From NCBI GenBank assembly GCA_947629085.1, contig CANRCM010000007.1, positions 1 to 32,852 on the forward strand: a stretch of 32,852 nucleotides of DNA. Reading direction: 5' to 3'. Within the stretch, counting starts at the first letter, position 1, and each line of letters begins with the position of its first letter. Source of the DNA: an uncultured Clostridia bacterium. GTDB taxonomy: Bacteria > Bacillota > Clostridia > TANB77 > CAG-508. The notes beneath the pieces were generated by a model, which saw only the letters and a program-made list of their open reading frames with translations, was not told where the DNA came from and ran no database searches. Made by a program: the position numbers and the translations under genes. Positions 1 to 8,044 of the stretch are shown one piece after another.

Positions 1-2
1 TA

Positions 3-86
3 GAGTGTTTAATAGACAAAATATGGATTTATCATGATAAAAGCATAAAGTTTGAATTAAAACCAAATATTAAAAAACTAATTTAA
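3..86 (+). CDS. C-terminal tail of a probable serine site-specific recombinase (partial)
   Basis: An open frame enters from the left edge and gives 27 residues before a TAA at 84-86. The tail reads ECLIDKIWIYHDKSIKFEL followed by a short Lys-rich end. The pattern (Leu-Ile-x-Lys-Ile, a beta strand, Asp-Lys, then a strand of alternating hydrophobics) resembles the extreme C-terminus of large serine recombinases, which usually ends in such a short beta hairpin. This is pattern recognition on a short fragment. The position supports it: the frame ends about 55 bases before a peroxiredoxin gene that has lost its 5' end, and large serine integrase genes typically lie beside the attachment site. It could be the end of some other protein. 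Confidence 0.4.
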   Translation, partial: ECLIDKIWIYHDKSIKFELKPNIKKLI

Positions 87-140
87 TAAGAATTTATTCC
101 AATATATCAAAATAACTTTATAAAAATAATCCCCAAATTT

Positions 141-698
141 AAAGACTTTACCCCCGTTTGTACCACAGAAATGATTGCTTTTACAAGAGCTAATACATAT
201 TTTAAAAATTTAAATACAGAATTATTAGGACTAAGTGTAGATAGTAATCCATCACATCTAGCATGGATATATGATATTTATTGTAAAACAGGAATAAAAG
301 TATCATTTCCAATTATTGCAGATAGAAATGGAGAAATTGCTAGAAAATATGGAATGATATCAAGTGATATTAGTAATACAGAAACAGTTAGAAATGTTTT
401 TGTTATAGATGACAAAGGTATTATTAGAACAATATTAATTTATCCAATGAATATAGGCAGATTTATTCCAGAAATAATTAGAATAGTTCAGGCTTTACAA
501 ATGGCAGATTGCAGCAAATGTTCAACTGCAGCAAACTGGATGCCAAATCAACCAGTTATAGTTCCGATACCAAAAACATATGAACAATTAGAAAAAAGAA
601 TTGCTGAAATTAATCAAGAAAAAAATGGTATTAATTGGTATTTAACCTTTAAAGAACCACCTAAAGAATGTATAAAAGATTCAAAAAATAATAATTAA
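141..698 (+). pseudogene. 5'-truncated 1-Cys-type peroxiredoxin (AhpC/TSA family)
   Basis: Recognisable peroxiredoxin sequence starts abruptly at KDFTPVCTTE (from 141) and runs to the normal C-terminus. It includes SVDSNPSHLAWI, FPIIADRNGEIARKYGM, RNVFVIDDKGIIR and the C-terminal extension typical of the roughly 220-residue 1-Cys (Prx6-like) group. The peroxidatic Cys is codon 159-161. The first ATG in frame (171) lies after it, so a protein started there would lack the catalytic residue. Upstream of 141 the frame does not resemble the missing N-terminal thioredoxin-fold strands and reaches a stop at 87-89. The N-terminal 35-40 residues are therefore absent, probably separated by insertion of an element whose end lies at about 90-145. 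A contig misjoin is the alternative. Confidence 0.8.
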
Positions 699-726
699 AT
701 AATAAAATATCGATTATTATTAAAAA

Positions 727-782
727 ATCTCCACATAATATATTTAGAACGCGTTGTTCAAAAATAATTATGTGGAGGTTTT
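727..782 (+). promoter_or_regulatory. Long hairpin that buries the Shine-Dalgarno of the DUF1540 gene
   Basis: CTCCACATAAT (729-739) pairs perfectly with ATTATGTGGAG (767-777). Flanking A/T pairs and one G-U pair extend the stem on both sides. A smaller hairpin sits in the loop (GAAC 747-750 with GTTC 756-759). The right arm contains the GGAGG (774-778) of the gene starting at 786, so the folded RNA would hide the ribosome binding site. The short T run after the stem (779-782) means it could also act as a weak terminator after the peroxiredoxin. Confidence 0.6.
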
Positions 783-785
783 AAA

Positions 786-953
786 ATGGAAAAAAATCAA
801 AAAATTAATTGTACAGTTGCAAGCTGTAAATACAATAATACTGAAGATTCACTATGTATTTTAAAAGCAATTCATGTATCACCAATGGAAGGATGCGACA
901 CAAAAAAAGCAGATGAATCAATGTGTGCAAGCTATGAACACGAAAATGATTAA
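786..953 (+). CDS. DUF1540 domain small Cys-rich protein
   Basis: This is a 55-residue reading frame with an AGGAGG-type site 8 bases before the ATG. It contains four evenly placed Cys residues (CTVASCKYN near the start, then a single Cys, then EGCDTKK and SMCASYE). This Cys-x4-Cys pattern, with a hydrophobic middle and a final C-x-x-Y/F, is the DUF1540 signature found widely in Clostridia. The Cys set suggests metal binding, but the function of the family is unknown. It is preceded by a hairpin that sequesters its ribosome binding site and followed by the fba promoter, so it is probably expressed on its own. Confidence 0.8.
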   Translation: MEKNQKINCTVASCKYNNTEDSLCILKAIHVSPMEGCDTKKADESMCASYEHEND

Positions 954-959
954 AATTAC

Positions 960-988
960 TTGACAGATGAAAAAAATAGAAATACAAT
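960..988 (+). promoter_or_regulatory. Sigma-A-type promoter of fba
   Basis: A consensus -35 TTGACA (960-965), a 17-base spacer and -10 TACAAT (983-988) lie about 40 bases before the aldolase start. It is a near-perfect housekeeping promoter, as expected for a highly expressed glycolytic gene. Confidence 0.8.
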
Positions 989-1030
989 AAAAAAGAAAAA
1001 GGCTTTTGCCAAAGAAACGGAGGAAAATAT

Positions 1031-1960
1031 ATGTTAGTAACAACTAAAGAGATGTTTAAAAAAGCAATGCAAGAAGGATATGCAATAGGAGCATTTAATG
1101 TAAATAATATGGAAATAATACAAGGAATTGTAGATGCAGCAGCAGAAGCCAAATCTCCAGTTATTTTACAAGCTTCATCGGGGGCAATAAAATATGCAAG
1201 AATAAGATATTTAATGAAAATGATAGAAGCAGCAGTGGAAGAGCATCCAGAAATTCCAATTGCTATTCATTTAGACCATGGACCAGATTTTGAAACTGCT
1301 AAAATGTGTATTGATAATGGATTTACATCTGTAATGATAGATGGATCTAAATATGATTTTGAAGAAAATGTAGCTTTAACTAAAAAAGTAGTTGATTATG
1401 CTCATGGTAAAGGAGTTGTAGTAGAAGCAGAATTAGGGAAATTAGCAGGAATTGAAGATGATGTTAATGTATCAGAAAGTGATGCTATGTACACAGATCC
1501 TAATCAAGCAGAGGAATTTGTAAGAAGGACAGGATGTGATTCTTTGGCAATAGCCATTGGTACAAGTCATGGAGCATACAAATTTAAAGGCGAAGCAAAA
1601 TTAAGATTTGATATTTTAAAACAAATAAAAGATAAAATACCTAATACTCCTATAGTTTTACATGGTGCATCAACAGTAATTCCAGAGTTAGTACAAATGT
1701 GTAATAAATATGGTGGAAATATTCCAGGAGCAAAAGGAGTTCCAGACGAAATACTTAATCAAGCAAGTAAGTCTGGTGTTTCAAAAATAAATGTAGATAC
1801 AGATTTAAGACTTGCAATGACAGGAGGCATTAGAAAAGTATTTGTAGAAGAACCTAATGCTTTTGATCCAAGAGCATATTTGAAACCTGCAAGAGAACTA
1901 ATAAAAGAAACTGTAAAACATAAAATGATAGATGTTTTTGGCTCAAGTAATAAAATTTAA
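1031..1960 (+). CDS. fba: Class II fructose-1,6-bisphosphate aldolase
   Basis: This 309-residue cytosolic zinc enzyme cleaves fructose 1,6-bisphosphate to dihydroxyacetone phosphate and glyceraldehyde 3-phosphate (and the reverse) in glycolysis. The N-terminus MLVTTKEMFKKAMQEGYAIG and the phrase GAFNVNNMEIIQGIVDAA are typical of the family. IHLDHG (His80, Asp82, His83) carries the zinc and catalytic region, VEAELGKLAG is the flexible loop, and LHGAS and NVDTDLRLA bind zinc and substrate phosphate. Length matches the roughly 305-310 residue class IIB bacterial enzymes. An AACGGAGG ribosome site lies 7 bases before the ATG. The gene has its own strong promoter and terminator, so it is monocistronic. 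Confidence 0.95.
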   Translation: MLVTTKEMFKKAMQEGYAIGAFNVNNMEIIQGIVDAAAEAKSPVILQASSGAIKYARIRYLMKMIEAAVEEHPEIPIAIHLDHGPDFETAKMCIDNGFTSVMIDGSKYDFEENVALTKKVVDYAHGKGVVVEAELGKLAGIEDDVNVSESDAMYTDPNQAEEFVRRTGCDSLAIAIGTSHGAYKFKGEAKLRFDILKQIKDKIPNTPIVLHGASTVIPELVQMCNKYGGNIPGAKGVPDEILNQASKSGVSKINVDTDLRLAMTGGIRKVFVEEPNAFDPRAYLKPARELIKETVKHKMIDVFGSSNKI

Positions 1961-1976
1961 TTTATTATAAATAAAG

Positions 1977-2016
1977 AACTACTATAATTAATTTGAGATT
2001 ATTTATAGTAGTTTTT
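1977..2016 (+). terminator. Intrinsic terminator after fba
   Basis: AACTACTATA (1977-1986) pairs with TATAGTAGTT (2004-2013) and is followed by a T run (2012-2016). It lies between the convergent fba and smpB genes. Confidence 0.8.
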
Positions 2017-2019
2017 AAA

Positions 2020-2480
2020 TTAATATTTATAATTTTGTTTCATTGCTTGATTTATTTTTCTTTCTGCATCTTTTTTAGCAATATCTTGACGTTTGTCATA
2101 TAATTTTTTACCTTTACCAATGCCGAAGTTCCATTTTAACAAAGCTATTTTTAAAATAGATACTTATAGGAATTAAACTATAAGATTGTTGTCTTACTAA
2201 ATTAGTAAGCTTATTAATTTCAGATCTATTAAGCAAAAGTTTTCTATTACGTAATGGATCTTTATTAAAAATATTTCCATGCTCATATGGACTAATATGC
2301 ATACCAACAACAAAAGCTTCATTATTTTTAATTATAACATATGTATCTTTTAAATTTACTTTTCCGATTTCTTATAGATTTAATTTCTGTACCAGAAAGA
2401 ACAATTCCCGCTTCTATCTTTTCTTCAATAGAATAATTATGATAAGCAGTAGGATTCTTTGCAATCAATTTTGTATTCAT
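2020..2480 (-). CDS. smpB: SmpB, tmRNA-binding protein, read through two +1 shifts at CGG
   Basis: SmpB carries tmRNA to ribosomes stalled without a usable A-site codon (trans-translation). The complete 152-residue protein appears only if one C is skipped at each of two in-frame CGG codons: 2366-2364 (codon 39) and 2125-2123 (codon 119). The pieces are [20 protein letters not shown] to KSIRN, then [10 protein letters not shown] through [10 protein letters not shown], then [20 protein letters not shown] to the end. The first restored Gly lies in the conserved IRNGKVNL motif; the second precedes the [10 protein letters not shown] motif that contacts tmRNA. Unshifted translation stops within 13 codons of the first site. 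The total length is an exact multiple of three after removing two bases. The ATG at 2480 follows GAGGTAAATT. Trans-translation acts on stalled ribosomes, so shift sites here may be regulatory. Confidence 0.93.
2123..2125 (-). other. CGG recoding site 2 of smpB
   Basis: The frame reads GAA CTT CGG CAT TGG then TAA. Skipping the C gives CTT GGC ATT GGT AAA, which is L-G-I-G-K of SmpB. Confidence 0.85.
2364..2366 (-). other. CGG recoding site 1 of smpB
   Basis: The frame reads AGA AAT CGG AAA AGT and soon stops. Skipping the C gives AGA AAT GGA AAA GTA, which is R-N-G-K-V, a conserved SmpB motif. Confidence 0.88.
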
Positions 2481-2529
2481 AATTTACCTCTTTTTATAAT
2501 TTAATATAAATTATTATAACATAAATATG

Positions 2530-2578
2530 AAAATTATGCATCCTAAAATATTAATAATTAATAATTTTGGATGCATAA
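2530..2578 (-). terminator. Intrinsic terminator of the minus-strand gene at 2584
   Basis: GGATGCATAA (2569-2578) pairs with TTATGCATCC (2534-2543), with further AT pairing in the loop, and is followed on the minus strand by a T run (2533-2530). Confidence 0.7.
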
Positions 2579-2583
2579 TAAAA

Positions 2584-3018
2584 TTAATCTCTATGATCAT
2601 TGTTATTATTAGAAGAACGTAATTGCATAGTATAATACCAAATTAAAGCTATAATAGCAATTGCAGTAATTCCTACGATAAGCCAAGTCCAAGCATTAGC
2701 ATCCATTCCCATAAAACTATTACTATTAGCCGTATCTGTAGCTACTCTAGTTGCAGTATAATCATCTCCATTATTATTATCCATTAATTCATTACCTATG
2801 TTATTAGCTTTTTGAGTCATATTTTCAGTAGCATCTTTAGAGGTATTTGATGCATCTTTAGCAGCACCTTCTACACCATTTTCAACGTTACCAATAGCAT
2901 TTCTTATATTATTTCCTGCATCTTCTAACATATTTGTAGCATCATTTGCAAGACAAATACTAAAAGAAAAAATAATAGATATAATAAGGAAAGCACTTAT
3001 TAAAAATTTTCTGTACAT
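2584..3018 (-). CDS. Secreted or membrane-anchored protein with amphipathic repeats, function unknown
   Basis: The 144-residue protein has an N-terminal signal peptide (Lys-rich start, hydrophobic residues 5-21, likely cleavage after SICLA). A polar helical stretch with repeated Asn/Asp/Ala/Lys pattern follows (NMLEDAGNNIRNAIGNVENG, AAKDASNTSKDATENMTQKA), resembling LEA/apolipophorin-like amphipathic 11-mer repeats. A TM segment at about 112-130 (WTWLIVGITAIAIIALIWYY) and a polar tail rich in Asn complete it. AGGAGG lies 8 bases upstream of the ATG. I do not recognise a named family. The layout (signal peptide, soluble helix, C-terminal anchor) suggests the repeat region faces outside the membrane. 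It neighbours another signal-peptide plus C-terminal-anchor protein at 3172-3589. Confidence 0.75.
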   Translation of the reverse strand: MYRKFLISAFLIISIIFSFSICLANDATNMLEDAGNNIRNAIGNVENGVEGAAKDASNTSKDATENMTQKANNIGNELMDNNNGDDYTATRVATDTANSNSFMGMDANAWTWLIVGITAIAIIALIWYYTMQLRSSNNNNDHRD

Positions 3019-3128
3019 ATAAAATCCTCCTATTTCAATTTAATATAAATGTTTTTTATAAGAAAAATATAAAAAACAAATTCTAATAATATTATTTTTA
3101 AAAATAGTATAAAATATACATACAAAAT

Positions 3129-3162
3129 AAAAAATGCTAATGAAATTTTTGTTTCATTAGCA
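3129..3162 (-). terminator. Intrinsic terminator of the minus-strand gene at 3172
   Basis: TGCTAATGAAA and TTTCATTAGCA (3135-3145 with 3152-3162) form a perfect 11-base stem. A run of six T on the minus strand (3134-3129) follows. Confidence 0.85.
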
Positions 3163-3171
3163 AGAATTATA

Positions 3172-3589
3172 TTATTTATTTAACCTAATTAAAATTGCTA
3201 TAGAAAGTAAAATTAGTAAGATTCCAATTACAATTAAAAAAATATTTAATATATTAGAAAGTCCAAAATTACTTTTAGGTAAAGAATTGGTTGTTACTGT
3301 TGCTGAGTTTGAAGAAACTGAAGAATTTGAAGAATTAGTAGAACTACTATTACCAGAAGAATTATTGCTATAATTGTTGTTATTTTCATTATTTTCAGAA
3401 GAAGAATTAGAATTGCTTGTATTAGAGTTATTTGTATCATTAGAATTATTAGTATTTGAGTTAGATGATATATTGTTTGTTAAGTCATTACTTAAATCTA
3501 AATCAACAGCATAAGAAAAATTAATTCCGAAAAATAATAAAAAAAATAATTGATAACACTAAAAACTTTATATTTCCTATTTTTAACAT
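3172..3589 (-). CDS. Signal-peptide, Ser/Asn-rich, C-terminally anchored protein with a CGG shift inside the signal peptide
   Basis: From ATG 3589 (GGAGGTAAAA upstream) the frame gives MLKIGNIKFLVLSIIFFIIF and meets CGG at codon 21 (3529-3527); unshifted it ends two codons later (R-N-stop). Skipping the C gives Gly and continues INFSYAVDLDLSNDLTNNIS. A low-complexity Asn/Ser/Thr region of about 70 residues follows, then KSNFGLSNILNIFLIVIGIL, a TM segment, and the tail RLNK. With one skipped base the length is exactly 139 codons and it stops just before a perfect terminator. The shift therefore joins the two halves of one secretion signal. Function is unknown; the Ser/Asn stalk and C-terminal membrane anchor suggest a surface spacer protein. 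The call rests on frame logic, since the family itself is not conserved enough to confirm the Gly. Confidence 0.75.
3527..3529 (-). other. CGG recoding site in the signal peptide
   Basis: The frame reads ATT TTT CGG AAT TAA. Skipping the C gives TTT GGA ATT AAT TTT TCT TAT GCT, which completes a signal peptide ending in SYA. Confidence 0.8.
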
Positions 3590-3636
3590 TTTTACCTCCA
3601 TTTTGAAATAATATTTCTGCATCTTTTGTTTCGTGC

Positions 3637-3642
3637 ATTATA
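3637..3642 (-). promoter_or_regulatory. Probable -10 element of the gene at 3589
   Basis: The minus strand carries TATAAT about 50 bases before the start codon. No convincing -35 hexamer is visible, so only the -10 is called. Confidence 0.4.
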
Positions 3643-3716
3643 ATAATATCACAAACAAAAGAAACTGTCTAGTAAAAAAACAAAAAAATAAAAAATAAAA
3701 TAAAAATAAAAATAAC

Positions 3717-3745
3717 TTGAAATTATATAAAAAAACAAATATAAT
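3717..3745 (+). promoter_or_regulatory. Promoter of the AIM24 family gene
   Basis: TTGAAA (3717-3722), a 17-base spacer and TATAAT (3740-3745) lie 35 bases before the ATG at 3780. Confidence 0.75.
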
Positions 3746-3779
3746 GAATGTAAATAAAATATAATAGGGAGGAATAAAT

Positions 3780-4466
3780 ATGGAATACAAAATAATTGGA
3801 CAAACAGTACCAGTAGTAGAAATGACATTAAATTCAGGAGAAAGTGTTTATACTCAATCAGGAGGAATGGCATATCAGACAGAAGGAATTGAAATGAAAA
3901 CAAATGCACGTGGTGGCATAATGAAAAGCATAGGAAGAATGTTTGCAGGAGAATCAATGTTTATGGCTAATTATACTGCATTAAAAGACGGAGCAAAAAT
4001 AGCATTTGCATCTACAGTTCCAGGAAGCGTCATGTCAATAGACCTATCTAAAATGCCAAGTGGACTTATATTGCAAAAAGGAGCATTTTTATGTGCTGAA
4101 CAAAATATAGAAATAAGTGTAGCATTTACAAAAAGAATTAGTGCAGGAATCTTTGGTGGAGAAGGATTTGTTTTACAAAAGGCAACTGGAAATGGAAGAA
4201 TTTTTTTAGAAGTTGATGGAGATAGTATAACAAAAGAATTAGCACCTGGCGAAATATTAAAAGTAGATACTGGAAATGTTGTAGCGTTTGAACCAAGTGT
4301 ATCTTATGAAATAGAAACAATTAAAGGGTTAAAAAATATTTTCTTAGGAGGAGAAGGATTATTTTTAACAAAACTTGTAGGACCGGGTAAAGTGGTAATA
4401 CAATCTCAAAATATACAAGATTTTGCAGGTAGGTTAATTCCTTATTTACCAAGTTCTAACAACTAA
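3780..4466 (+). CDS. AIM24 / TIGR00266 family protein
   Basis: The 228-residue protein belongs to the AIM24 family (Pfam AIM24, TIGR00266), whose members form a trimeric beta-helix-like fold. The bacterial role is not established. Typical features are the opening MEYKIIGQTVPVVEMTLNSG, the phrase SGGMAYQTEGIEMKTNARGG, GESMFMANYTA and the late segment GLKNIFLGGEGLFLTKLVGP. There is no signal peptide or TM segment, so it is cytosolic. A GGGAGG site sits 7 bases before the ATG. It has its own promoter and terminator. Confidence 0.88.
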   Translation: MEYKIIGQTVPVVEMTLNSGESVYTQSGGMAYQTEGIEMKTNARGGIMKSIGRMFAGESMFMANYTALKDGAKIAFASTVPGSVMSIDLSKMPSGLILQKGAFLCAEQNIEISVAFTKRISAGIFGGEGFVLQKATGNGRIFLEVDGDSITKELAPGEILKVDTGNVVAFEPSVSYEIETIKGLKNIFLGGEGLFLTKLVGPGKVVIQSQNIQDFAGRLIPYLPSSNN

Positions 4467-4497
4467 CTAAGAATAAAAAATAAAAAAATGAATAAAT

Positions 4498-4530
4498 AAC
4501 AAGTAGCTGCAATAAAAAGCTACTTGTTTT
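4498..4530 (+). terminator. Intrinsic terminator after the AIM24 gene
   Basis: AACAAGTAGCT (4498-4508) pairs with AGCTACTTGTT (4518-4528) and is followed by T residues. Confidence 0.85.
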
Positions 4531-4586
4531 GTTATATAAGAAACATACAAATAAATATCACATGAAATAAATAGTATAAAACAAAT

Positions 4587-4615
4587 TTGACATTAACAAA
4601 AAAACAATATAAAAT
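4587..4615 (+). promoter_or_regulatory. Promoter of the ABC transporter gene
   Basis: Consensus TTGACA (4587-4592), a 17-base spacer and TAAAAT (4610-4615) lie about 57 bases before the ATG. Confidence 0.78.
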
Positions 4616-4672
4616 AATTAGGATAAAAAACAACTTAAAGTCAATTATTTCAAACAAAAGGAGACTCAAAAT

Positions 4673-7600
4673 ATGTTAGAATTAACAAATATAAAAAAGG
4701 TATATAAAACAGGTGATGAAAAGTTAGAGGCACTTAAAGGAATTAATTTGAAATTTAGAGAATCTGAATTTGTATCAATACTTGGGCAAAGTGGTTGTGG
4801 AAAAACCACTTTATTAAATATAATTGGAGGGTTAGATAGATATACATCAGGTGATTTAATTATAAATGGCAAATCAACTAAAAAGTTTAAAGATAGAGAT
4901 TGGGATGCATATAGAAATTATAAAATAGGATTTGTATTTCAAAGTTATAATTTAATTGGACACCAAACTATTTTATCAAATGTAGAACTTGCATTAACAA
5001 TAGGAGGAATACCTAAAAAAGAAAGAAAAGAAAGAGCAATAAAAGCTCTAGAAGAAGTAGGTTTGAAAGAACACATAAATAAAAAACCTAATCAGTTATC
5101 TGGAGGCCAAATGCAAAGAGTTGCAATTGCAAGAGCTTTGGTTAATAATCCAGATATAATACTGGCAGATGAACCAACTCGGAGCATTAGATACAAAAAC
5201 AAGTGTACAAGTAATGGAAATATTAAAGAAAATATCTAAAGATAAACTAATTATAATGGTAACCCATAATCCAGAATTAGCTCAAAAATATTCAAGTAGA
5301 ATTATTAAAATTTTAGATGGTGTTATTACTGAAGATTCTAATCCTATACAGGAAGAGGAATTTAAAAGAAAAATAGAAGAAAACAACATGAGAAAAACCT
5401 CAATGAAATTTTGGACAGCATTTAGATTAAGTTTAAATAATTTACTTACTAAAAAGGGAAGAACTATATTAGTTTCTTTTGCAGGATCAATAGGTATAAT
5501 AGGAATTGCATTAGTACAATCTGTATCAAATGGATTTCAATCATATGTTGATTCTATACAAGAAGAAACATTAACATCTTATCCTCTTACAATAATGGAA
5601 GAATCATCAGATATAGCAGGAACACTATTGGCTATGAGATCAGAAAGTAGCGAAAGTGAAAAAGATAATACAAAAACTATTAAAGAAGAACAATATATTT
5701 CTAAAGTTTTAGATAATTTAAGCACAAATGATTTAAAAAGTTTTAAAAAATATTTAGAAGAAAACTACAATAAAGTAGATAATGATTTATCTTCTGTAAA
5801 ATACGGATATAGTGTAGAACCTTTAGTATACGGAATAGATACAACACAAAAAGTTGCAAAATTAAGTCCAAATGATTTATTTAATTCTGGTATGAGTTCA
5901 TCTATTGGATCAAGTATGATGAGTACATATACTTCAATTTATTCACAAATGATTGATGATAAAGAAACTTTATTAAATTCGTATGATGTACTTGCGGGTC
6001 ATTTTCCTGAAAACTATGATGAAATGATTATTGTACTTTCAGAAAAAAATAGCATATCAGATTTACTTGTATATTCATTAGGATTAAGGGATACAGAAGA
6101 ACTTAAGACTATAGTTTCAAAGATAATGAAGGGAGAAACAGTAGATATAAGAAATGAACCATTACAGTTTAGTTATGAAGATTTAATGAATACAGAATTA
6201 AAATTAATAATGCCAGCTGATTTGTATAAATATAATTCAGAGTACAATGTTTATGAAGATATGACAGATAATGAAGAATATATGAAACAATTATATGACA
6301 ATGCAACACCTTTGAAAATAGTTGGAATAGTTACAGCAAAAGAAGGAGTTACATCAACAGCATTAAATCCAGGAATATCTTATACTAGTGATTTAGTAGA
6401 TCATATAATAGATTATGCTTCTAACACTGATATAGTAAAAAAACAATTAGAAAATGAAGAAGTGGATGTAATATCAAATTCTAGATTCGACGAAAAGAAT
6501 AATGGAATGGGAATAGATTTTAAAGACTTGATTAGTATTGATACAAACCAATTACAAAGTGCATTCAACATTAGAATTGATGAAAATCAGTTACAAAATA
6601 AAACACAAGGGTATATGTCAGAAATATCCAATGCAATAAGTACTGACATCAAACCTGCAAAAGAAGATTTTATGAAAAATTTAAATACTTTTGCAAATGG
6701 AGTTTTAAATAATATAGAAGGAGAAATTACTACAAATGATATTGACAATATAATTAATAATTATTTAAATGGATATGAACCGTCAAACATAATATCGTCA
6801 TTAGAACAAAAATATATAATTCCAAAAGATACTTTTAAGACAGTATATTCAGGTTTACTAAAAGGATTATTACAGGTATATATAAGTTCATATGATGCAT
6901 TAAAAGATTTAATACCAAATAATAATACAGATACAGGAATGCAAATACCAATTCCTGATAATTCTCAAAATATTGATATAAAATCAACTATTTTATCACA
7001 ATATTTAGAAACCGCAGCAATTCAAGAAACTGGAGAAAATATGGCAAGAGCAATGACAGAAGCGGTCATGAAAAAGACAGTGCTTACAAAAATAGGAGAA
7101 TTAACAAAAAGTTTAACAAGTAGTTTTGCATCAGCGTTTAATGTTGACCAAGATAAAATTGCAAATTCATTTAAGATGAAAATGACAGAAGAAGAAATAA
7201 CAAGACTAATAACAGCAATGATATCAGATACTGATTCAAATGCAAGAAATAACTTAATCAATTTAGGATATCAAAACAAAGAGGAGCCTACTTATATTTC
7301 ATTTTATTTTAATAGCTTTGATGGAAAAGAAGATTTTAAAGATTTTATAAATAAATATAATGAAGATGTAAAAGAAAAAGGTGATGATGATAAAGAAATA
7401 AAATATTCAGACACAACAGGAATCCTTATGGGATCTGTAAAAACTATTGTTAATGCAGTAACATATGTTTTAATTGCTTTTATATCTATTTCACTTATAG
7501 TATCATCAATAATGATAGGTATAATAACATATATTTCTGTTTATGAAAGAACAAAAGAAATAGGTATATTACGTTCTATAGGAGCTTCAAAGCGTAATAT

Positions 7601-7862
7601 TTCATCAATATTTAATGCAGAAACATTTATAATAGGACTATTATCAGGATTATTTGGAATAGGTGTAACATACATATTAATACCTATAATAAATAGCATA
7701 CTACATCATTTTACAGGTAATATTCCACTTAATGCAGCATTTTACTTACCAAATGCAATAGTTTTAGTAATATTGAGTATTATTCTTACATTGTTAGGAG
7801 GATTAATTCCTGCAAGAGCAGCTTCTAAAAAAGATCCTGTAATAGCTTTAAGAACAGAATAA
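4673..7862 (+). CDS. ABC transporter ATPase fused to a large FtsX/MacB-type permease, joined by a CGG shift
   Basis: One 1062-residue protein is encoded if a C is skipped at CGG 5180-5182 (codon 170). The ATPase part has Walker A GQSGCGKTT (38-46), signature LSGGQ (142-146) and Walker B DIILADEP (161-168). The restored Gly gives the D-loop T-G-ALD, and the switch His lies in VTHNPELA (about 198). The permease part has TM1 at about 264-283. A very large extracytoplasmic region of about 640 residues follows, then three TM helices at the C-terminus with the FtsX motif YERTKEIGILRSIGASKRNI. These features place it among LolCDE/MacB-type transporters, which act on lipids, peptides or antibiotics; the substrate is unknown. 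Unshifted translation ends 18 codons after the site and would lose the whole permease. A TTG or downstream ATG could start the second part alone, but no ribosome site is visible there. Codons removed exactly restore the frame. Confidence 0.92.
5180..5182 (+). other. CGG recoding site in the ABC transporter
   Basis: The frame reads CCA ACT CGG AGC ATT. Skipping the C gives ACT GGA GCA TTA GAT, the T-G-A-L-D that normally follows Walker B. Confidence 0.92.
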
Positions 7863-7912
7863 GAAAAGTAAATATTAAATAAATAAAAAACAATTATAAT
7901 ATATATACAACT

Positions 7913-7940
7913 TTGATATCAATTTATCATATAATATAAT
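7913..7940 (+). promoter_or_regulatory. Promoter upstream of the CDF transporter leader
   Basis: TTGATA (7913-7918), a 16-base spacer and TATAAT (7935-7940). Initiation near 7947 would give a leader of about 140 bases before the start codon at 8088. Confidence 0.6.
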
Positions 7941-7997
7941 ATAAATATATAAACAATCAAGCTAACTTTTAGCTGGGCTATTTATTAGCAGTAAATT

Positions 7998-8044
7998 AGA
8001 CATTTACGGGATTTAAATTTTTATAATTCTGTAAATGTCTTTTT
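7998..8044 (+). terminator. Terminator-like hairpin in the CDF leader, possible attenuator
   Basis: AGACATTTAC (7998-8007) pairs perfectly with GTAAATGTCT (8031-8040) and is followed by TTTTT. It lies downstream of a good promoter and upstream of the CDF gene, so it may control readthrough instead of only ending the ABC transcript. The leader before it (about 7947-7997) has small self-complementary pieces (AGCT repeats; GCTA with TAGC), but I do not recognise a known riboswitch class. Confidence 0.65.

Noticed and set aside
805..1152. Long minus-strand frame opposite the DUF1540 and fba genes
   Set aside because: It is a shadow of strong plus-strand genes, has no ribosome site and has low-complexity hydrophobic content.
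1141..1200. CGG trinucleotides inside native genes such as fba (TCG GGG) or pyrD (TTC GGA)
   Set aside because: They span two codons and are not CGG codons in the reading frame, so they are not shift sites.
3649..3957. Minus-strand Phe/Leu-rich frame over the AIM24 start
   Set aside because: It is a by-product of A-rich plus-strand sequence and covers a promoter and a well-supported gene.
5169..7862. The ABC permease as an independent gene starting near 5169
   Set aside because: The ATG there lies inside the ATPase gene with no ribosome site, and the first residues complete the ATPase domain (D-loop, H-loop).
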